Part shown: piece after piece, positions 7,611-16,829 of the stretch
Numbering within the stretch: position 1 is the stretch's first letter
How the letters are laid out: every line of letters begins with the position of its first letter
Origin: Flavobacteriaceae bacterium
GTDB lineage: Bacteria; Bacteroidota; Bacteroidia; Flavobacteriales; Flavobacteriaceae
DNA: 64,000 nt
Direction of reading: 5' to 3'
NCBI GenBank assembly: GCA_026988355.1
Contig: JALSLK010000089.1
Location: forward strand, 20,310 to 84,309
Made by a program: the position numbers and the translations under genes
The notes under the pieces: generated by a model
What the model was told of the DNA's origin: nothing
Database searches by the model: none
What the model saw: the letters and a program-made list of their open reading frames with translations, nothing else

Positions 7611-8206
7611 ATAAAGGACATTATCCGTGGAAAAATAATTGGGACACACCTCAAGATTATGGAACCTATGAAAATTATTGGGCAAATGCTTATGACGATA
7701 ATAATCCACCACTTTTACAACCAGGGTTTGATTATGAGTTTATGGATTGTCAAGGAGCTACACAAATAGAAGTCTTGGGAGAATGGACACAACCAAGCAA
7801 TTATAGTAATTTAGATTGGGAATATATCTACGATATAATAGGAGAGAATGTAGTAACTACAATAAACAAGGAGAATCTAGATTTTAATACCATAACACAT
7901 CCAAATTCGTCTGCAATACGTATTTTACAGCTCGAAAATAAAGCAAGACGTTGTTACGATTTATCTACGTGGAGACCGTATATAGACGAACCAAATGATG
8001 ATCCATTGGTTGGATTGGTTGGAGGTAAAGTTGTTAAATTTAACGATGGTACTTTTAATGCAAATATTACAATAACGCCTAAAGATTCGACACAAATTAA
8101 CAGTCCAGATTTAATTAATGATTTGGATAATGGACTTTATATCATTCAAAAAGAATATATAGATGGTAGCAAAAAGCAAAAGGCACTAATAAAGGATGAA
8201 AATTAA
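7598..8206 (+). pseudogene. 5'-truncated remnant of a T9SS-secreted protein
   Basis: An open frame of 202 codons with no good start: its first possible codon is a GTG inside the end of the receptor gene, and a TAA in the same frame lies just upstream at 7589-7591. It has no signal peptide. The C-terminus ('NGLYIIQKEYIDGSKKQKALIK') resembles a T9SS sorting domain, which only works on exported proteins. The Trp- and Tyr-rich body ('GHYPWKNNWDTPQDYG') is not a family I recognise. I read it as the tail of a larger secreted protein whose 5' part was lost when the upstream island arrived. It overlaps the next gene by 11 nt. A short functional protein starting at an internal ATG is possible but less likely. 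Confidence 0.6.
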
Positions 8207-9203
8207 AAAGATACTTTTTGGGATGTTATGTATTGCAAATATTGGGTTTGTACAAGCCCAATATACTGCAATACCAGATCCAGCTTTTGAACTTAGATTA
8301 ATTGAATTGGGTATTGATAGTGATAATCTTATTAATCAAAGCGTACTAACAAGCGATATTGCAAATGTTATTGGATTAGATCTTAGTTTTGCTTCGATTT
8401 ATGATACAACAGGAATACAAGATTTTACAGCTTTGGAAATATTGGATTGTAATTACAATTATTTTACCAGTTTAGATATTAGTCAAAACGTACAATTAAA
8501 GAAATTATATTGTATTGATAATCAATTAACAACTTTAGATATTAGTTATAACACCTTAATAGAAAGAGTAGTTTCTAATAATAATCAAATAAATATATTT
8601 GTGCATGGTAATAATTTAAGTTTATATTCTTTAGAGTTAAGTAATAATAGTATTTCTACTATAAACATCAGTGGCTTGGTTAATTTAGAAAGTTTTGGTT
8701 GTACAAATAACCCTTTAACTAGTCTAGATTTAACTTCGAACAATTTATTAAAAAGTTTTGGTTGTATTGGTAATCAAAACCTAACCACAATAGATTTAAG
8801 AAATGGCAATAATCAAATAATAACATTTTTTAATGTTACAAATAACCCCAATTTAACCTGTATTTTTGTAGACGATGCAGTATATAGTACAAGCAACTGG
8901 TTAGATATAGATGCGACTAGTACTTTTGTAGAAACACAAGAAGCATGTAATGTGTTAGAAATTAAAGAATTTACAATTAAAAATCTGGTAATTTATCCAA
9001 ATCCAGTTAGAGATTATATCTATATTAAAAATGATAGTTTTATAGCCATTAAAACTGTAAAAATTTATACAGTTTTAGGGAAAGAAATAATAAATTCTAA
9101 TTTAAGTGCAATCGATGTTTCAAAATTAGAAAAAGGTATGTATTATATACATTTAATTGCTCAAAATGGAGAAACAGTAACTAAGAAAATGACTAAAATA
9201 TAG
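8196..9203 (+). CDS. T9SS-secreted leucine-rich-repeat protein
   Basis: 335 residues. The signal peptide (about 1-21, 'IGFVQAQ') precedes 'YTAIPDPAFELRLIELGID', an opening common in flavobacterial LRR proteins. Residues about 60-220 hold irregular leucine-rich repeats of the 'L.xLDxSxNxxLxxL' type with many Asn positions. The C-terminus carries a type A T9SS sorting domain beginning 'VIYPNPVRDYIYI' and ending 'KKMTKI'. The protein is therefore likely exported through the type IX system and anchored or released at the surface, with the LRR arc serving binding. A shorter relative occurs at 52336. It overlaps the remnant gene upstream and ends 25 bp before the convergent yggS gene. Confidence 0.85.
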   Translation: MKIKKILFGMLCIANIGFVQAQYTAIPDPAFELRLIELGIDSDNLINQSVLTSDIANVIGLDLSFASIYDTTGIQDFTALEILDCNYNYFTSLDISQNVQLKKLYCIDNQLTTLDISYNTLIERVVSNNNQINIFVHGNNLSLYSLELSNNSISTINISGLVNLESFGCTNNPLTSLDLTSNNLLKSFGCIGNQNLTTIDLRNGNNQIITFFNVTNNPNLTCIFVDDAVYSTSNWLDIDATSTFVETQEACNVLEIKEFTIKNLVIYPNPVRDYIYIKNDSFIAIKTVKIYTVLGKEIINSNLSAIDVSKLEKGMYYIHLIAQNGETVTKKMTKI

Positions 9204-9228
9204 TTTTAAATTTATAAAAAAGATTTCA

Positions 9229-9894
9229 TTATTTCTTTCTACTCCCAAAAACAGCACTACCAACACGAACCATAGAGCTACCACAATCTATTGCTAATTG
9301 GTAATCGCTACTCATTCCCATAGAAAGAGTTTGGAGATCTATATTAGCAGAATTTTTAACTTTTTGAGAATCAAAGAATTTTTTTAAAGCTAAAAACTCC
9401 TTTTTTACTTGTACTTGGTTATTTGTAAAACTAGCCATTCCCATAAAACCAGAAATCTTAATATTTTCTAATTCTTTAAGATTATTAGTATTTAAAATAG
9501 CTTCAATTTCTGAAAAAGAAAGACCAAACTTAGTATCTTCTTGCGCAATTTTAACTTGTAATAAGCAATGGATGACACGTTGGTGTTTTTTTGCTTGTTT
9601 ATTTATTTCTTTTAATGTTTTAAAGCTATCAATTCCGTGAATAAGATCTACATAATGCGCCATGTATTTGATTTTATTCCGTTGTAAATGACCAATCATA
9701 TGCCATTTAATATCTTTAGGAAGTTCCTCAAATTTTGTGGTCATTTCTTGGATTTTATTTTCTCCAAAAACACGTTGACCAGCATGATACGCTTCTAAAA
9801 TATCAGTAATTGGTTTTGTTTTAGAGACAGCAACTAAGGTTACATTTCCAGACAACGTCTTTCTAATTTGTTGTAGGTTATTAGTTATAGACAT
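9229..9894 (-). CDS. yggS: YggS/PLPBP-family pyridoxal phosphate homeostasis protein
   Basis: 221 residues, the usual length for this single-domain fold III PLP protein. Residues 21-26 'VAVSKT' contain the Lys (K25) that carries PLP, followed by the family motifs 'FGENKIQE', 'WHMIGHLQRNK' and the C-terminal phosphate-binding segment 'LSMGMSSDY...AIDCGSSMVRVGSAVFG'. The protein has no catalytic activity of its own; it buffers free PLP and affects amino-acid and vitamin B6 balance. It lies 3 bp downstream of purA on the same strand, so they are probably co-transcribed. Confidence 0.95.
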   Translation of the reverse strand: MSITNNLQQIRKTLSGNVTLVAVSKTKPITDILEAYHAGQRVFGENKIQEMTTKFEELPKDIKWHMIGHLQRNKIKYMAHYVDLIHGIDSFKTLKEINKQAKKHQRVIHCLLQVKIAQEDTKFGLSFSEIEAILNTNNLKELENIKISGFMGMASFTNNQVQVKKEFLALKKFFDSQKVKNSANIDLQTLSMGMSSDYQLAIDCGSSMVRVGSAVFGSRKK

Positions 9895-9897
9895 GAT

Positions 9898-11166
9898 TTA
9901 TACAAAAATAGTTTGTTTTCTATCAGGACCAACAGAAACAATTTTAACAGGAACACCTACAAATTTTTCAATTAGCGCTACATAGTCTAATAAATTTTGA
10001 GGTAAATCTTTTACATCAGTTGCTTGTGTAATATCAGCTTTCCAACCATTAACCGATTCGTAATTTACAGAAACATTTTCAGGTTCAATATTATATGGTA
10101 AATGTGCTATTTTCTTGCCTTTATAGTTATAGGTAGTTGCTATTTTTAAAGTATCAAATCCAGATAAAACGTCTCCTTTCATCATCATTAGTTGAGTAAC
10201 ACCATTAATTTCAACAGCATATTTTAAAGCAACTAAATCCAACCAACCACATTTTCTAGCTCTACCAGTTGTTGCACCAAATTCATGACCAACTTTTGCC
10301 ATAATTTTTCCATTTTCGTCGAATAATTCCGTTGGAAAAGGACCAGAGCCAACACGAGTAACATAAGCCTTAAAAATACCAAAAACATTGCCAATTTTAT
10401 TTGGAGGAATCCCTAAGCCAGTACAAGCACCAGCAGCAGTTGTAGTAGACGAAGTAACAAATGGATAAGTTCCAAAATCAATATCTAGTAAAGAGCCTTG
10501 TGCACCTTCGGCCAAAATAGTTTTTCCATTTCGCATTGCTTCATGTAAATATTGCTCACTATCAATAAAGGTTAACTCTCTAAGTTTTTTAACACCAATA
10601 AAAAATTCTTCTTCCAGTTCTTTTAAATCAAATTGAATGTCTACATCAAAATAATCTAACATAGAAAGATGTTTTCTAGTTAAAGCATGAAATTTTTCTT
10701 TCCAGTTATCCAATTCAAAATCTCCAATTCTAAAACCGTTTCTACCAGTTTTATCCATATATGTAGGGCCAATTCCTTTAAGAGTAGAACCAATTTTTGC
10801 TTTTCCTTTTGCCGTTTCAGAAGCAGCATCTAATAACCGATGTGTTGGTAATATTACATGTGCTTTTCTAGAAATCAACAAATTGGATTTAAAATCGATA
10901 TTGTATTCCGATAAATTATCCAATTCTTTCTTAAAAATTACAGGATCAATTACCACACCATTTCCAACAACATTTACCACATTATCGTGAAAAATACCAG
11001 AAGGAATGGTATGTAAAACATGTTTATTTCCATCAAAAATTAAGGTATGACCTGCATTTGGACCTCCTTGAAATCTTGCTATAATATCATAATTCTTAGT
11101 TAATACGTCGACAATTTTTCCCTTGCCTTCGTCTCCCCATTGTAAGCCTAATAATAAATCTACCAT
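9898..11166 (-). CDS. purA: Adenylosuccinate synthetase
   Basis: 422 residues. It makes adenylosuccinate from IMP, aspartate and GTP, the first committed step to AMP. The N-terminal P-loop-like motif 'QWGDEGKGK' is at residues 9-17. Further motifs are 'GGPNAGHT', 'IGSTLKGIGPTYMDKTGRNG', 'EGAQGSLLDIDFGTYPFVTSS' and 'GPTTGRARKCGWLD'-like 'TTGRARRCGWLD' (here ATTGRARKCGWLD). I place the start at the ATG 11164-11166, since homologues start a few residues before the P-loop; the open frame continues upstream into the Fur gene only by chance. The Fur-family gene ends 19 bp upstream. The next enzyme of the pathway, purB, is at 21789. Confidence 0.97.
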   Translation of the reverse strand: MVDLLLGLQWGDEGKGKIVDVLTKNYDIIARFQGGPNAGHTLIFDGNKHVLHTIPSGIFHDNVVNVVGNGVVIDPVIFKKELDNLSEYNIDFKSNLLISRKAHVILPTHRLLDAASETAKGKAKIGSTLKGIGPTYMDKTGRNGFRIGDFELDNWKEKFHALTRKHLSMLDYFDVDIQFDLKELEEEFFIGVKKLRELTFIDSEQYLHEAMRNGKTILAEGAQGSLLDIDFGTYPFVTSSTTTAAGACTGLGIPPNKIGNVFGIFKAYVTRVGSGPFPTELFDENGKIMAKVGHEFGATTGRARKCGWLDLVALKYAVEINGVTQLMMMKGDVLSGFDTLKIATTYNYKGKKIAHLPYNIEPENVSVNYESVNGWKADITQATDVKDLPQNLLDYVALIEKFVGVPVKIVSVGPDRKQTIFV

Positions 11167-11185
11167 TTCTAAGTATTGATTTTTG

Positions 11186-11623
11186 TTATTTGTTTTTTGT
11201 CCCGTAAAAATAAAGCGAATGTTTTGTAATGGTAATATCAAAAACTTCTTGAATCGTTTTTTTAATATTTTGAATTCTAGGATCACAAAATTCGATTACT
11301 TCTCCAGTATCTGTTAAAATGATATGGTCGTGTTGTTTGTCAAAATAAGATTTTTCATAATGCGATTGATTTTGCCCAAACTGATGCCTTCTAACTAAGC
11401 CACTTTCTAATAATAACTCAATTGTGTTATAGAGTGTCGCTCTACTTACACGATAGTTTTTATTTTTCATGTATATATACAGAGATTCGATATCAAAATG
11501 TTCTTCATGATCGTAAATTTCTTGTAGAATAGCGTATCGTTCAGGTGTTTTTCGATGTCCGTTAGTTTCCAGAAAATTTGTAAAAACATTCTTTACAACT
11601 TCTTGATTATTATTAGTATCCAT
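11186..11623 (-). CDS. Fur-family transcriptional regulator
   Basis: 145 residues, a winged-helix DNA-binding domain (about 1-85, with '[14 protein letters not shown]' and the recognition helix around '[13 protein letters not shown]') followed by the dimerisation domain with the metal-site motif '[15 protein letters not shown]' at 98-112. The classical CxxC structural zinc site is not present: the segment reads TDTG where many Fur proteins have CxxCG, leaving only Cys113 nearby. Fur, PerR or Zur specificity cannot be decided by eye. The gene sits directly upstream of purA on the same strand, a conserved arrangement in flavobacteria as far as I recall. Confidence 0.9.
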   Translation of the reverse strand: MDTNNNQEVVKNVFTNFLETNGHRKTPERYAILQEIYDHEEHFDIESLYIYMKNKNYRVSRATLYNTIELLLESGLVRRHQFGQNQSHYEKSYFDKQHDHIILTDTGEVIEFCDPRIQNIKKTIQEVFDITITKHSLYFYGTKNK

Positions 11624-11652
11624 TTTAAAGAATAGTTTTTGATATTAAATAA

Positions 11653-11660
11653 CAAATTTA
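11653..11660 (-). promoter_or_regulatory. Putative -7 box upstream of the Fur-purA-yggS unit
   Basis: Reading on the minus strand, TAAATTTG fits TAnnTTTG and lies 30 bp before the Fur start codon. No clear -33 TTTG was found at 17-20 nt, so confidence is limited. If correct, fur, purA and yggS form one transcription unit. Confidence 0.45.
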
Positions 11661-11733
11661 CGAGTTAATAGATGTTGTGTGGTCTAATTTTATAAAAATA
11701 ATAAACAAGTTTTGAACAAATAGAGAATATTTT

Positions 11734-13941
11734 TTACTGTTGAGCTCTAGAAACTTTAACAATTCCGTCAATTTTTTTAAGAGCGATAACAATTTTCTTA
11801 AATTGATCTTTATTTTTTATTCCAATTTTTAATTTCCCTTCAAAATAGCCTTCATCGCCATTTATATTAATTCCGTAAAGGTTAATATTTAATTGATTGG
11901 ATATAACTCGTGTCACTTCTGTAACCAAACCTTTATTGTCTACTCCTTTAATTAAAAGTGAAATTTTGTGTTCTTGTTGTGAAGAATCAATCCATTTTGC
12001 AGATAAAATTCGATAGGCATAATTTGCTTGTAAAGCTACTGCATTTGGACAGTTTAGCTTGTGAATTTTTATACCTTCGGATATGGTAATAAATCCAAAA
12101 ACTTTATCTCCAGGTATTGGAGTACAGCATTTTGCATTTTTATAATCTAATTTTTCTTCATCCTTGCCAAAAACAAGTAAATCGTATTTATAGGTTATTT
12201 CTTCTTTTACTTTTGTGGTAGTAGTTGTATTTTTCTTTCTAATAGTTGATTTAAAAAAATTATAAAAACTATTACTTCTATTGCTTGCAAACTCTTTTAA
12301 TTGTTTATTTTCTATAGTTCCATTTCCAAACCTAAGAAATAAATCCAAACTTGTTTTGAGTTTAAAATAGTTTACTAATTCATTTATTGTTTTTTCATTA
12401 AATGGAATCTTTATATGTCTTAATTTACGAGATAAAATTTCTTTACCTTCGTTTGCGATCTCTTTTTCTTCTTCTTTTAGGGAGTTTTTTATTTTTGATT
12501 TTGCACTCGCTGTAATAACAAAATCTAACCAACTTAATTTCGGTTTTTGGTTTTTAGAAGTAATAATTTCAACTTGATCGCCACTTTGTAATTCATGACT
12601 TAGTGGAACAATTTTTCCATTTACTTTTGCGCCTCGACATTGTAGGCCGACTTCGGTATGAATTGCAAAGGCAAAATCTACAGGAGTTGCTCCTTTGGGC
12701 AAATTTTTAATATCGCCATTTGGTGTAAAAATATAAATTTCTTTAGCATATAAATTTAATTTGAATTGTTCTACAAAATCCACAGCATTACTCTCCGTAT
12801 TTTCTAAAGTTTCTTTTAATAAGTTTAACCAAGTCTCTAAACCACTTTCTTTTGCATTACCTTGCTTGTATTTAAAATGCGCTGCATAACCTCTTTCGGC
12901 TATTTCATTCATTCTTTCCGATCGAATTTGCACTTCTACCCATCTTCCTTTTAAACCCATTACGGTAATGTGTAATGCTTCGTAACCTGTTGATTTTGGC
13001 TGTGTTATCCAGTCTCTTAATCGTTTTGGATTTGGTGTAAAGTGGTCGGTTACAACAGAGTAAATCTTCCAAGCCTTAAATTTTTCATTTTTTCTGGTGC
13101 TATTGTATATTATTCGTATTGCAAATTTATCATAAACTTCGTCAAAAGTTACACCTTGATTTAGCATTTTTCTACGAATAGAATAAATGGATTTGGGTCT
13201 TCCTTTTATTTCGTATTTCATTTTTTCTTTGTCTAAAGTATCTTTAATTACTTTAGAAAAAGTTTTGATATAAATATCTTGCTCTTCTTTACTTTGAGTA
13301 ATTTTATTAAAAATATCTTGATAAACTTCTGGTTCGGTATATTTTAAGCCTAAATCCTCTAATTGTGTTTTTATATTATACAATCCTAATCGATGTGCAA
13401 GTGGTGCATAAATAAATAAAGTTTCCGATGAAATTTTTACTTGTTTGTGTGGAGGCATTGCATCCATTGTTTGCATATTATGAAGTCTATCTGCAATTTT
13501 AATAAGTATTACTCGTACATCATCATGTAAAGTAAGTAACATCTTTCGGTAATTCTCTGCTTGTAGCGATACATTTTGATCTTTTTTTAAGTGCGATATT
13601 TTTGTTAAGCCTTTTACAATTCTCGCAATAGTTTCTCCAAATAGTTTATGAATATCTTCGGTTGTATATTTCGTATCTTCTACAACATCGTGTAATAATG
13701 CAGCTGCAATAGAGGTTGCACCAAGACCAATTTCATTCGAAACAATTTTTGCAACTGCTATTGGATGATAAATATATGGTTCTCCAGTTTTGCGTCTTTG
13801 CTCAACATGTGCTTCGGTAGCTAAATCAAACGCTTTACGAATGAGTTCTTTATCTTTTTTTGTTAAAGTCTCATAAGTATCGCTAAGCAAATCTTTATAT
13901 CGCTTAATTATTTCTTTTTTTTCTTCTTCATTATATGTCAT
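11734..13941 (-). CDS. spoT: Bifunctional RelA/SpoT-type (p)ppGpp synthetase/hydrolase
   Basis: 735 residues, the full Rel length. The N-terminal HD hydrolase domain is intact, with 'HDVVED' at residues 84-89 and the upstream 'RRKTGEPYIYHP'. The synthetase domain shows 'YDKFAIRIIY', 'RLRDWITQPKSTGYEALHI' and 'VEVQIRSERMNEIAERGYAAHFKYK'. A TGS domain follows ('EIYIFTPNGDIKNLPKGATPVDFAFAIHTEVG'-type; key motif LPKGATPVDFAF), then a zinc-finger-like segment with 'KCCTPIPGD' and a C-terminal ACT domain. Both active sites look complete, so it should both make and degrade the stringent-response alarmone. It is the only RSH enzyme in the window. An 81-bp gap separates it from the Fur gene. Confidence 0.95.
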   Translation of the reverse strand: MTYNEEEKKEIIKRYKDLLSDTYETLTKKDKELIRKAFDLATEAHVEQRRKTGEPYIYHPIAVAKIVSNEIGLGATSIAAALLHDVVEDTKYTTEDIHKLFGETIARIVKGLTKISHLKKDQNVSLQAENYRKMLLTLHDDVRVILIKIADRLHNMQTMDAMPPHKQVKISSETLFIYAPLAHRLGLYNIKTQLEDLGLKYTEPEVYQDIFNKITQSKEEQDIYIKTFSKVIKDTLDKEKMKYEIKGRPKSIYSIRRKMLNQGVTFDEVYDKFAIRIIYNSTRKNEKFKAWKIYSVVTDHFTPNPKRLRDWITQPKSTGYEALHITVMGLKGRWVEVQIRSERMNEIAERGYAAHFKYKQGNAKESGLETWLNLLKETLENTESNAVDFVEQFKLNLYAKEIYIFTPNGDIKNLPKGATPVDFAFAIHTEVGLQCRGAKVNGKIVPLSHELQSGDQVEIITSKNQKPKLSWLDFVITASAKSKIKNSLKEEEKEIANEGKEILSRKLRHIKIPFNEKTINELVNYFKLKTSLDLFLRFGNGTIENKQLKEFASNRSNSFYNFFKSTIRKKNTTTTTKVKEEITYKYDLLVFGKDEEKLDYKNAKCCTPIPGDKVFGFITISEGIKIHKLNCPNAVALQANYAYRILSAKWIDSSQQEHKISLLIKGVDNKGLVTEVTRVISNQLNINLYGININGDEGYFEGKLKIGIKNKDQFKKIVIALKKIDGIVKVSRAQQ

Positions 13942-14161
13942 AGATAATACTTTAAAAGTAGCAATTACTTCTAGGAAAGTAATTAGAATACCTAAAAGTA
14001 AAAATAAACAATTTAATTGTATTGAAATTATAAAAATGTATTTTTTACATCTTAACTTAAAAAGAGCATAAATTTTAAAGATGTAACATATATCACAATT
14101 ATATATAATATAATAAACGATTTTTACAGCCTTAAACGTTTATTTAATTCCCCTTAAAAAA

Positions 14162-14785
14162 ATGAAAAAGAAAAATTACCAAAGTAGTATTAAAAGAGAG
14201 GTTATTCTCAATAGAAATTTAACGATTATATCTAAGATTAATAAAGAAGGTACTTTTGAATATGTAAACGATTACTTTTTACATATTACAGGTTATGATA
14301 TTCTTGAAGTTTTAAAAGAACCACAAGATATGATTAATTGCAAAGAGATGCCATTGTTAATTTTTAATGAAATAAAAAAAGAGTTAAAAAAAACAGGAAA
14401 AGCATTTGGAATAGTTAAACATTCTGCTAAAAATGGAAACTATTTTTGGACAATCGATTATTTTGAAGCTAAATTTGACCTTAAAGGTATAGTAGACTCG
14501 TATTTTGTTAAAAGAAAATTTCTGTCCTTACTCGTAAAAAAAGAAATAGAAAATTTATACAAAAAACTTAAGTCAATAGAATCTCATAGTAATATACAAG
14601 TTTCAGAGAAATATTTTCATGGTTTTTTAGAAGATAAAGAAAAAACATATTCAGAATATATATTGAGTCTATTTCAATTAAATGAAACAGAAATTTTAGA
14701 TTATTTTAATTCTCAAGAAGAAAAGATAAAAAATAAAATTTTAGAAAATAGAGAACTAGGAATTATAGAAAGGGCAATACAATAG
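14162..14785 (+). CDS. Orphan PAS-domain protein
   Basis: 207 residues. Residues about 18-115 form a PAS domain of the PAS_3/PAS_9 type: 'ISKINKEGTFEYVNDYFLHITGYDILEVL' is the usual core, followed by 'GNYFWTIDYFEAKFD'. In Aer-type proteins this fold binds FAD or a similar ligand, but the cofactor cannot be told here. The C-terminal half is charged and helical, with no kinase, HTH, GGDEF or methyl-accepting domain. It is soluble, with no signal peptide or membrane segment. The gene is transcribed away from the divergent SpoT gene and convergently with the M48 protease, so no operon partner hints at its output. Confidence 0.78.
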   Translation: MKKKNYQSSIKREVILNRNLTIISKINKEGTFEYVNDYFLHITGYDILEVLKEPQDMINCKEMPLLIFNEIKKELKKTGKAFGIVKHSAKNGNYFWTIDYFEAKFDLKGIVDSYFVKRKFLSLLVKKEIENLYKKLKSIESHSNIQVSEKYFHGFLEDKEKTYSEYILSLFQLNETEILDYFNSQEEKIKNKILENRELGIIERAIQ

Positions 14786-14791
14786 CATCTA

Positions 14792-16021
14792 TTATTCTTT
14801 ATCTAAATTTAGTATACGCTGTAATAATGTTGGATGTGAATAATGATAAAAAACATAGCTTTTGTGAGGAGTTAAGTTACTCAAACTATTTTTAGATAAT
14901 TTTTTCAATGCTTGGATTAATGGTTTGCTTCCAAAATGTTTTTTTGCATAATCATCTGCTTCATATTCAAATTTTCTAGAAAGAATATTCATGAATAAAC
15001 CAGTAATTGCGGAGATAGGAGTATATAAAACACCAAAAGCAATTAAACCAATATGAAAACTAGGTTTTGATACAGATAAAGATTCCGAAAGTAATGCATT
15101 ATCTATAAAAAGGGATAAAATATATAGCGTAAGACCTGTTAATAAAATAGAAAGCACCATATTAATAAAAACATGTTTCTTTTTATAATGCCCAATTTCG
15201 TGTGCTAAAACAGCAACGATTTCATCTACATCTAAATCTTTTATTAACGTGTCGTATAATACAATTCGTTTTTTTATACCAAAACCAGAAAAATAAGCAT
15301 TTGCTTTTGTGGAACGTTTAGAACCATCTATCACAAAAATATTATCGAGTTTAAATCCAACTTTAGAAGCAAATTTTTGAATACTATTTTTTAATTCGCC
15401 ATCTTCTAAAGGAGTTTGCTTGTTAAATAACGGAACAATTAGACTGGAATAAAAAAGGGTCATAAAAACAGAAAAAACAGCGATAAATGCCCAAGTATAT
15501 AGCCAAAAATTGGTTCCAGTTTTTTGATAAAACCAAATAATCGAAGCTAAAATAATACCACCAAGACCAATAGAAAGAAACCAACCTTTAAGTTTATCCA
15601 TCCAAAATATTTTTTTGGTAGATGTATTAAAACCAAATTTTTCTTCAATAATAAAGGTTTTGTAATACGAAAATGGAGTGGTAATAATGTCGCTTCCAAG
15701 CATAATAATTCCAAAGAAAATTAAAGAGATTAGAATCTCATTATCCGATATTTGTCTTGCAATAGTGTCGATATAAGCAAAACCTTTAAAAAAGAAAAAA
15801 CCAAGTGTAAGCAATAACGAAAATAAAGACGTAATATTTAAAAATTGGTTATTTTCTCTTTTATAATCTTGTGATTTTTTATATTCATTAGCTTCGTATA
15901 CATCTTGTAATTGTAAAGGTAACTTGTCCTTATAATGTTTGGCATTTAGAAAATTTAACAAAGTAGCAACTACAAAATCGAGAAGAAGTAAGCCAATAAT
16001 AATATAAAAAAGTGGAGTCAT
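14792..16021 (-). CDS. M48-family (Ste24/CAAX protease 1-like) membrane metallopeptidase
   Basis: 409 residues with several predicted membrane helices. The zinc motif is 'HEIGH' at residues 274-278, and the third ligand is probably Glu354 in 'FEYEADDYA'. The long N-terminal membrane region and the 'STKANAYFSGFGIKKRIVLYDTLI' segment match Ste24-like rather than short HtpX-type enzymes. In bacteria these proteases are thought to act in membrane-protein quality control; the substrate is unknown. The open frame extends upstream into the SpoU methyltransferase gene, but ATG 16019-16021 gives the normal N-terminus ('MTPLFYIIIG') and leaves a 10-bp gap, so I start there. Confidence 0.9.
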   Translation of the reverse strand: MTPLFYIIIGLLLLDFVVATLLNFLNAKHYKDKLPLQLQDVYEANEYKKSQDYKRENNQFLNITSLFSLLLTLGFFFFKGFAYIDTIARQISDNEILISLIFFGIIMLGSDIITTPFSYYKTFIIEEKFGFNTSTKKIFWMDKLKGWFLSIGLGGIILASIIWFYQKTGTNFWLYTWAFIAVFSVFMTLFYSSLIVPLFNKQTPLEDGELKNSIQKFASKVGFKLDNIFVIDGSKRSTKANAYFSGFGIKKRIVLYDTLIKDLDVDEIVAVLAHEIGHYKKKHVFINMVLSILLTGLTLYILSLFIDNALLSESLSVSKPSFHIGLIAFGVLYTPISAITGLFMNILSRKFEYEADDYAKKHFGSKPLIQALKKLSKNSLSNLTPHKSYVFYHYSHPTLLQRILNLDKE

Positions 16022-16031
16022 GTCTAGTTTG

Positions 16032-16826
16032 TTAAGCAAATTTACGTTGTCTTTTTGCTTCAAAAATAAGAATTGCAGCAGAAACAGAAACATTTAAAGA
16101 GTCTATTTCTCCTTGCATTGGTATAATTATTTTTTTTGCTTGTTGCATCCATGTGTTGCTTAAACCAGTTGCTTCTGTACCTACAATAATAGCAGTTGCT
16201 TTCGTAAAATCTTGTTGAATATAAATTTCAGAATCCTCATGTAATGCAGCAGCAAATAAGTTAATACGATGTTTTTTTAAATAACTAATAATTTCGGAAG
16301 TAGAACCAATTCCAATATTATTGGTAAAAATACAACCAACACTAGATCGAATAATATTTGGATTAAATAAATCTGTTTTTGGATTTGCAATAATAACAGC
16401 ATCTACATTAGCAGCATCGGCAGTTCTTAATAAAGCACCAATATTTCCAGGTTTTTCAGGAGCTTCTGCAACTAAAATTAACGGATTGTTTTTTAAGTGC
16501 ATGTTCTCTAAACTAAATTCTCGATTTTTTACAATGGCAATAATGCCTTCGGTTGTATTTCGTAAAGCCAATTTTTGAAAAACATCTTTCGATATTTCAA
16601 TTAATTCTACATCATTCGTAACCAATTTATCAACTTCTTCAAAAGAAATCAATTTGGTGTAAAATAGAAGTTGTTCTATTTTATAATTAGCTTTAATAGC
16701 AAGAGTTAATTCACGAACACCTTCTAATACAAAGAATCCTTGTTTTTTTCGAGCTTTAGATTTCTCCTTTAGGAGTACTGTATTTTTTACTAAAGTGTTT
16801 TGTATGCTAGAAATATATTTTGTCAT
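16032..16826 (-). CDS. SpoU/TrmH-family RNA 2'-O-methyltransferase
   Basis: 264 residues. The N-terminal part is the substrate-binding domain ('KNTVLLKEKSKARKKQGFFVLEG'-type opening; key stretch ARKKQGFFVLEG). The C-terminal SPOUT knot shows motif 1 'EKPGNIGALLRTADAA', motif 2 'IIVGTEATGLS' and motif 3 'SLNVSVSAAILIFE'. It should transfer a methyl group from S-adenosylmethionine to a ribose 2'-OH in rRNA or tRNA. The layout is closest to RlmB/TsnR-like rRNA enzymes, but the target cannot be read from sequence alone. It is three bases upstream of nothing coding on this strand except hutH, which ends 3 bp away and probably shares transcripts. Confidence 0.92.
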   Translation of the reverse strand: MTKYISSIQNTLVKNTVLLKEKSKARKKQGFFVLEGVRELTLAIKANYKIEQLLFYTKLISFEEVDKLVTNDVELIEISKDVFQKLALRNTTEGIIAIVKNREFSLENMHLKNNPLILVAEAPEKPGNIGALLRTADAANVDAVIIANPKTDLFNPNIIRSSVGCIFTNNIGIGSTSEIISYLKKHRINLFAAALHEDSEIYIQQDFTKATAIIVGTEATGLSNTWMQQAKKIIIPMQGEIDSLNVSVSAAILIFEAKRQRKFA

Positions 16827-16829
16827 TGG

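Noticed and set aside
11167..11286. N-terminal extension of purA
   Set aside because: The extra 40 codons lie in the Fur gene on the same strand, are unlike any PurA N-terminus and follow from chance absence of stops.
16022..16093. Longer N-terminus of the M48 protease
   Set aside because: It overlaps the C-terminal coding region of the methyltransferase gene. The ATG at 16021 leaves a clean intergenic spacer.
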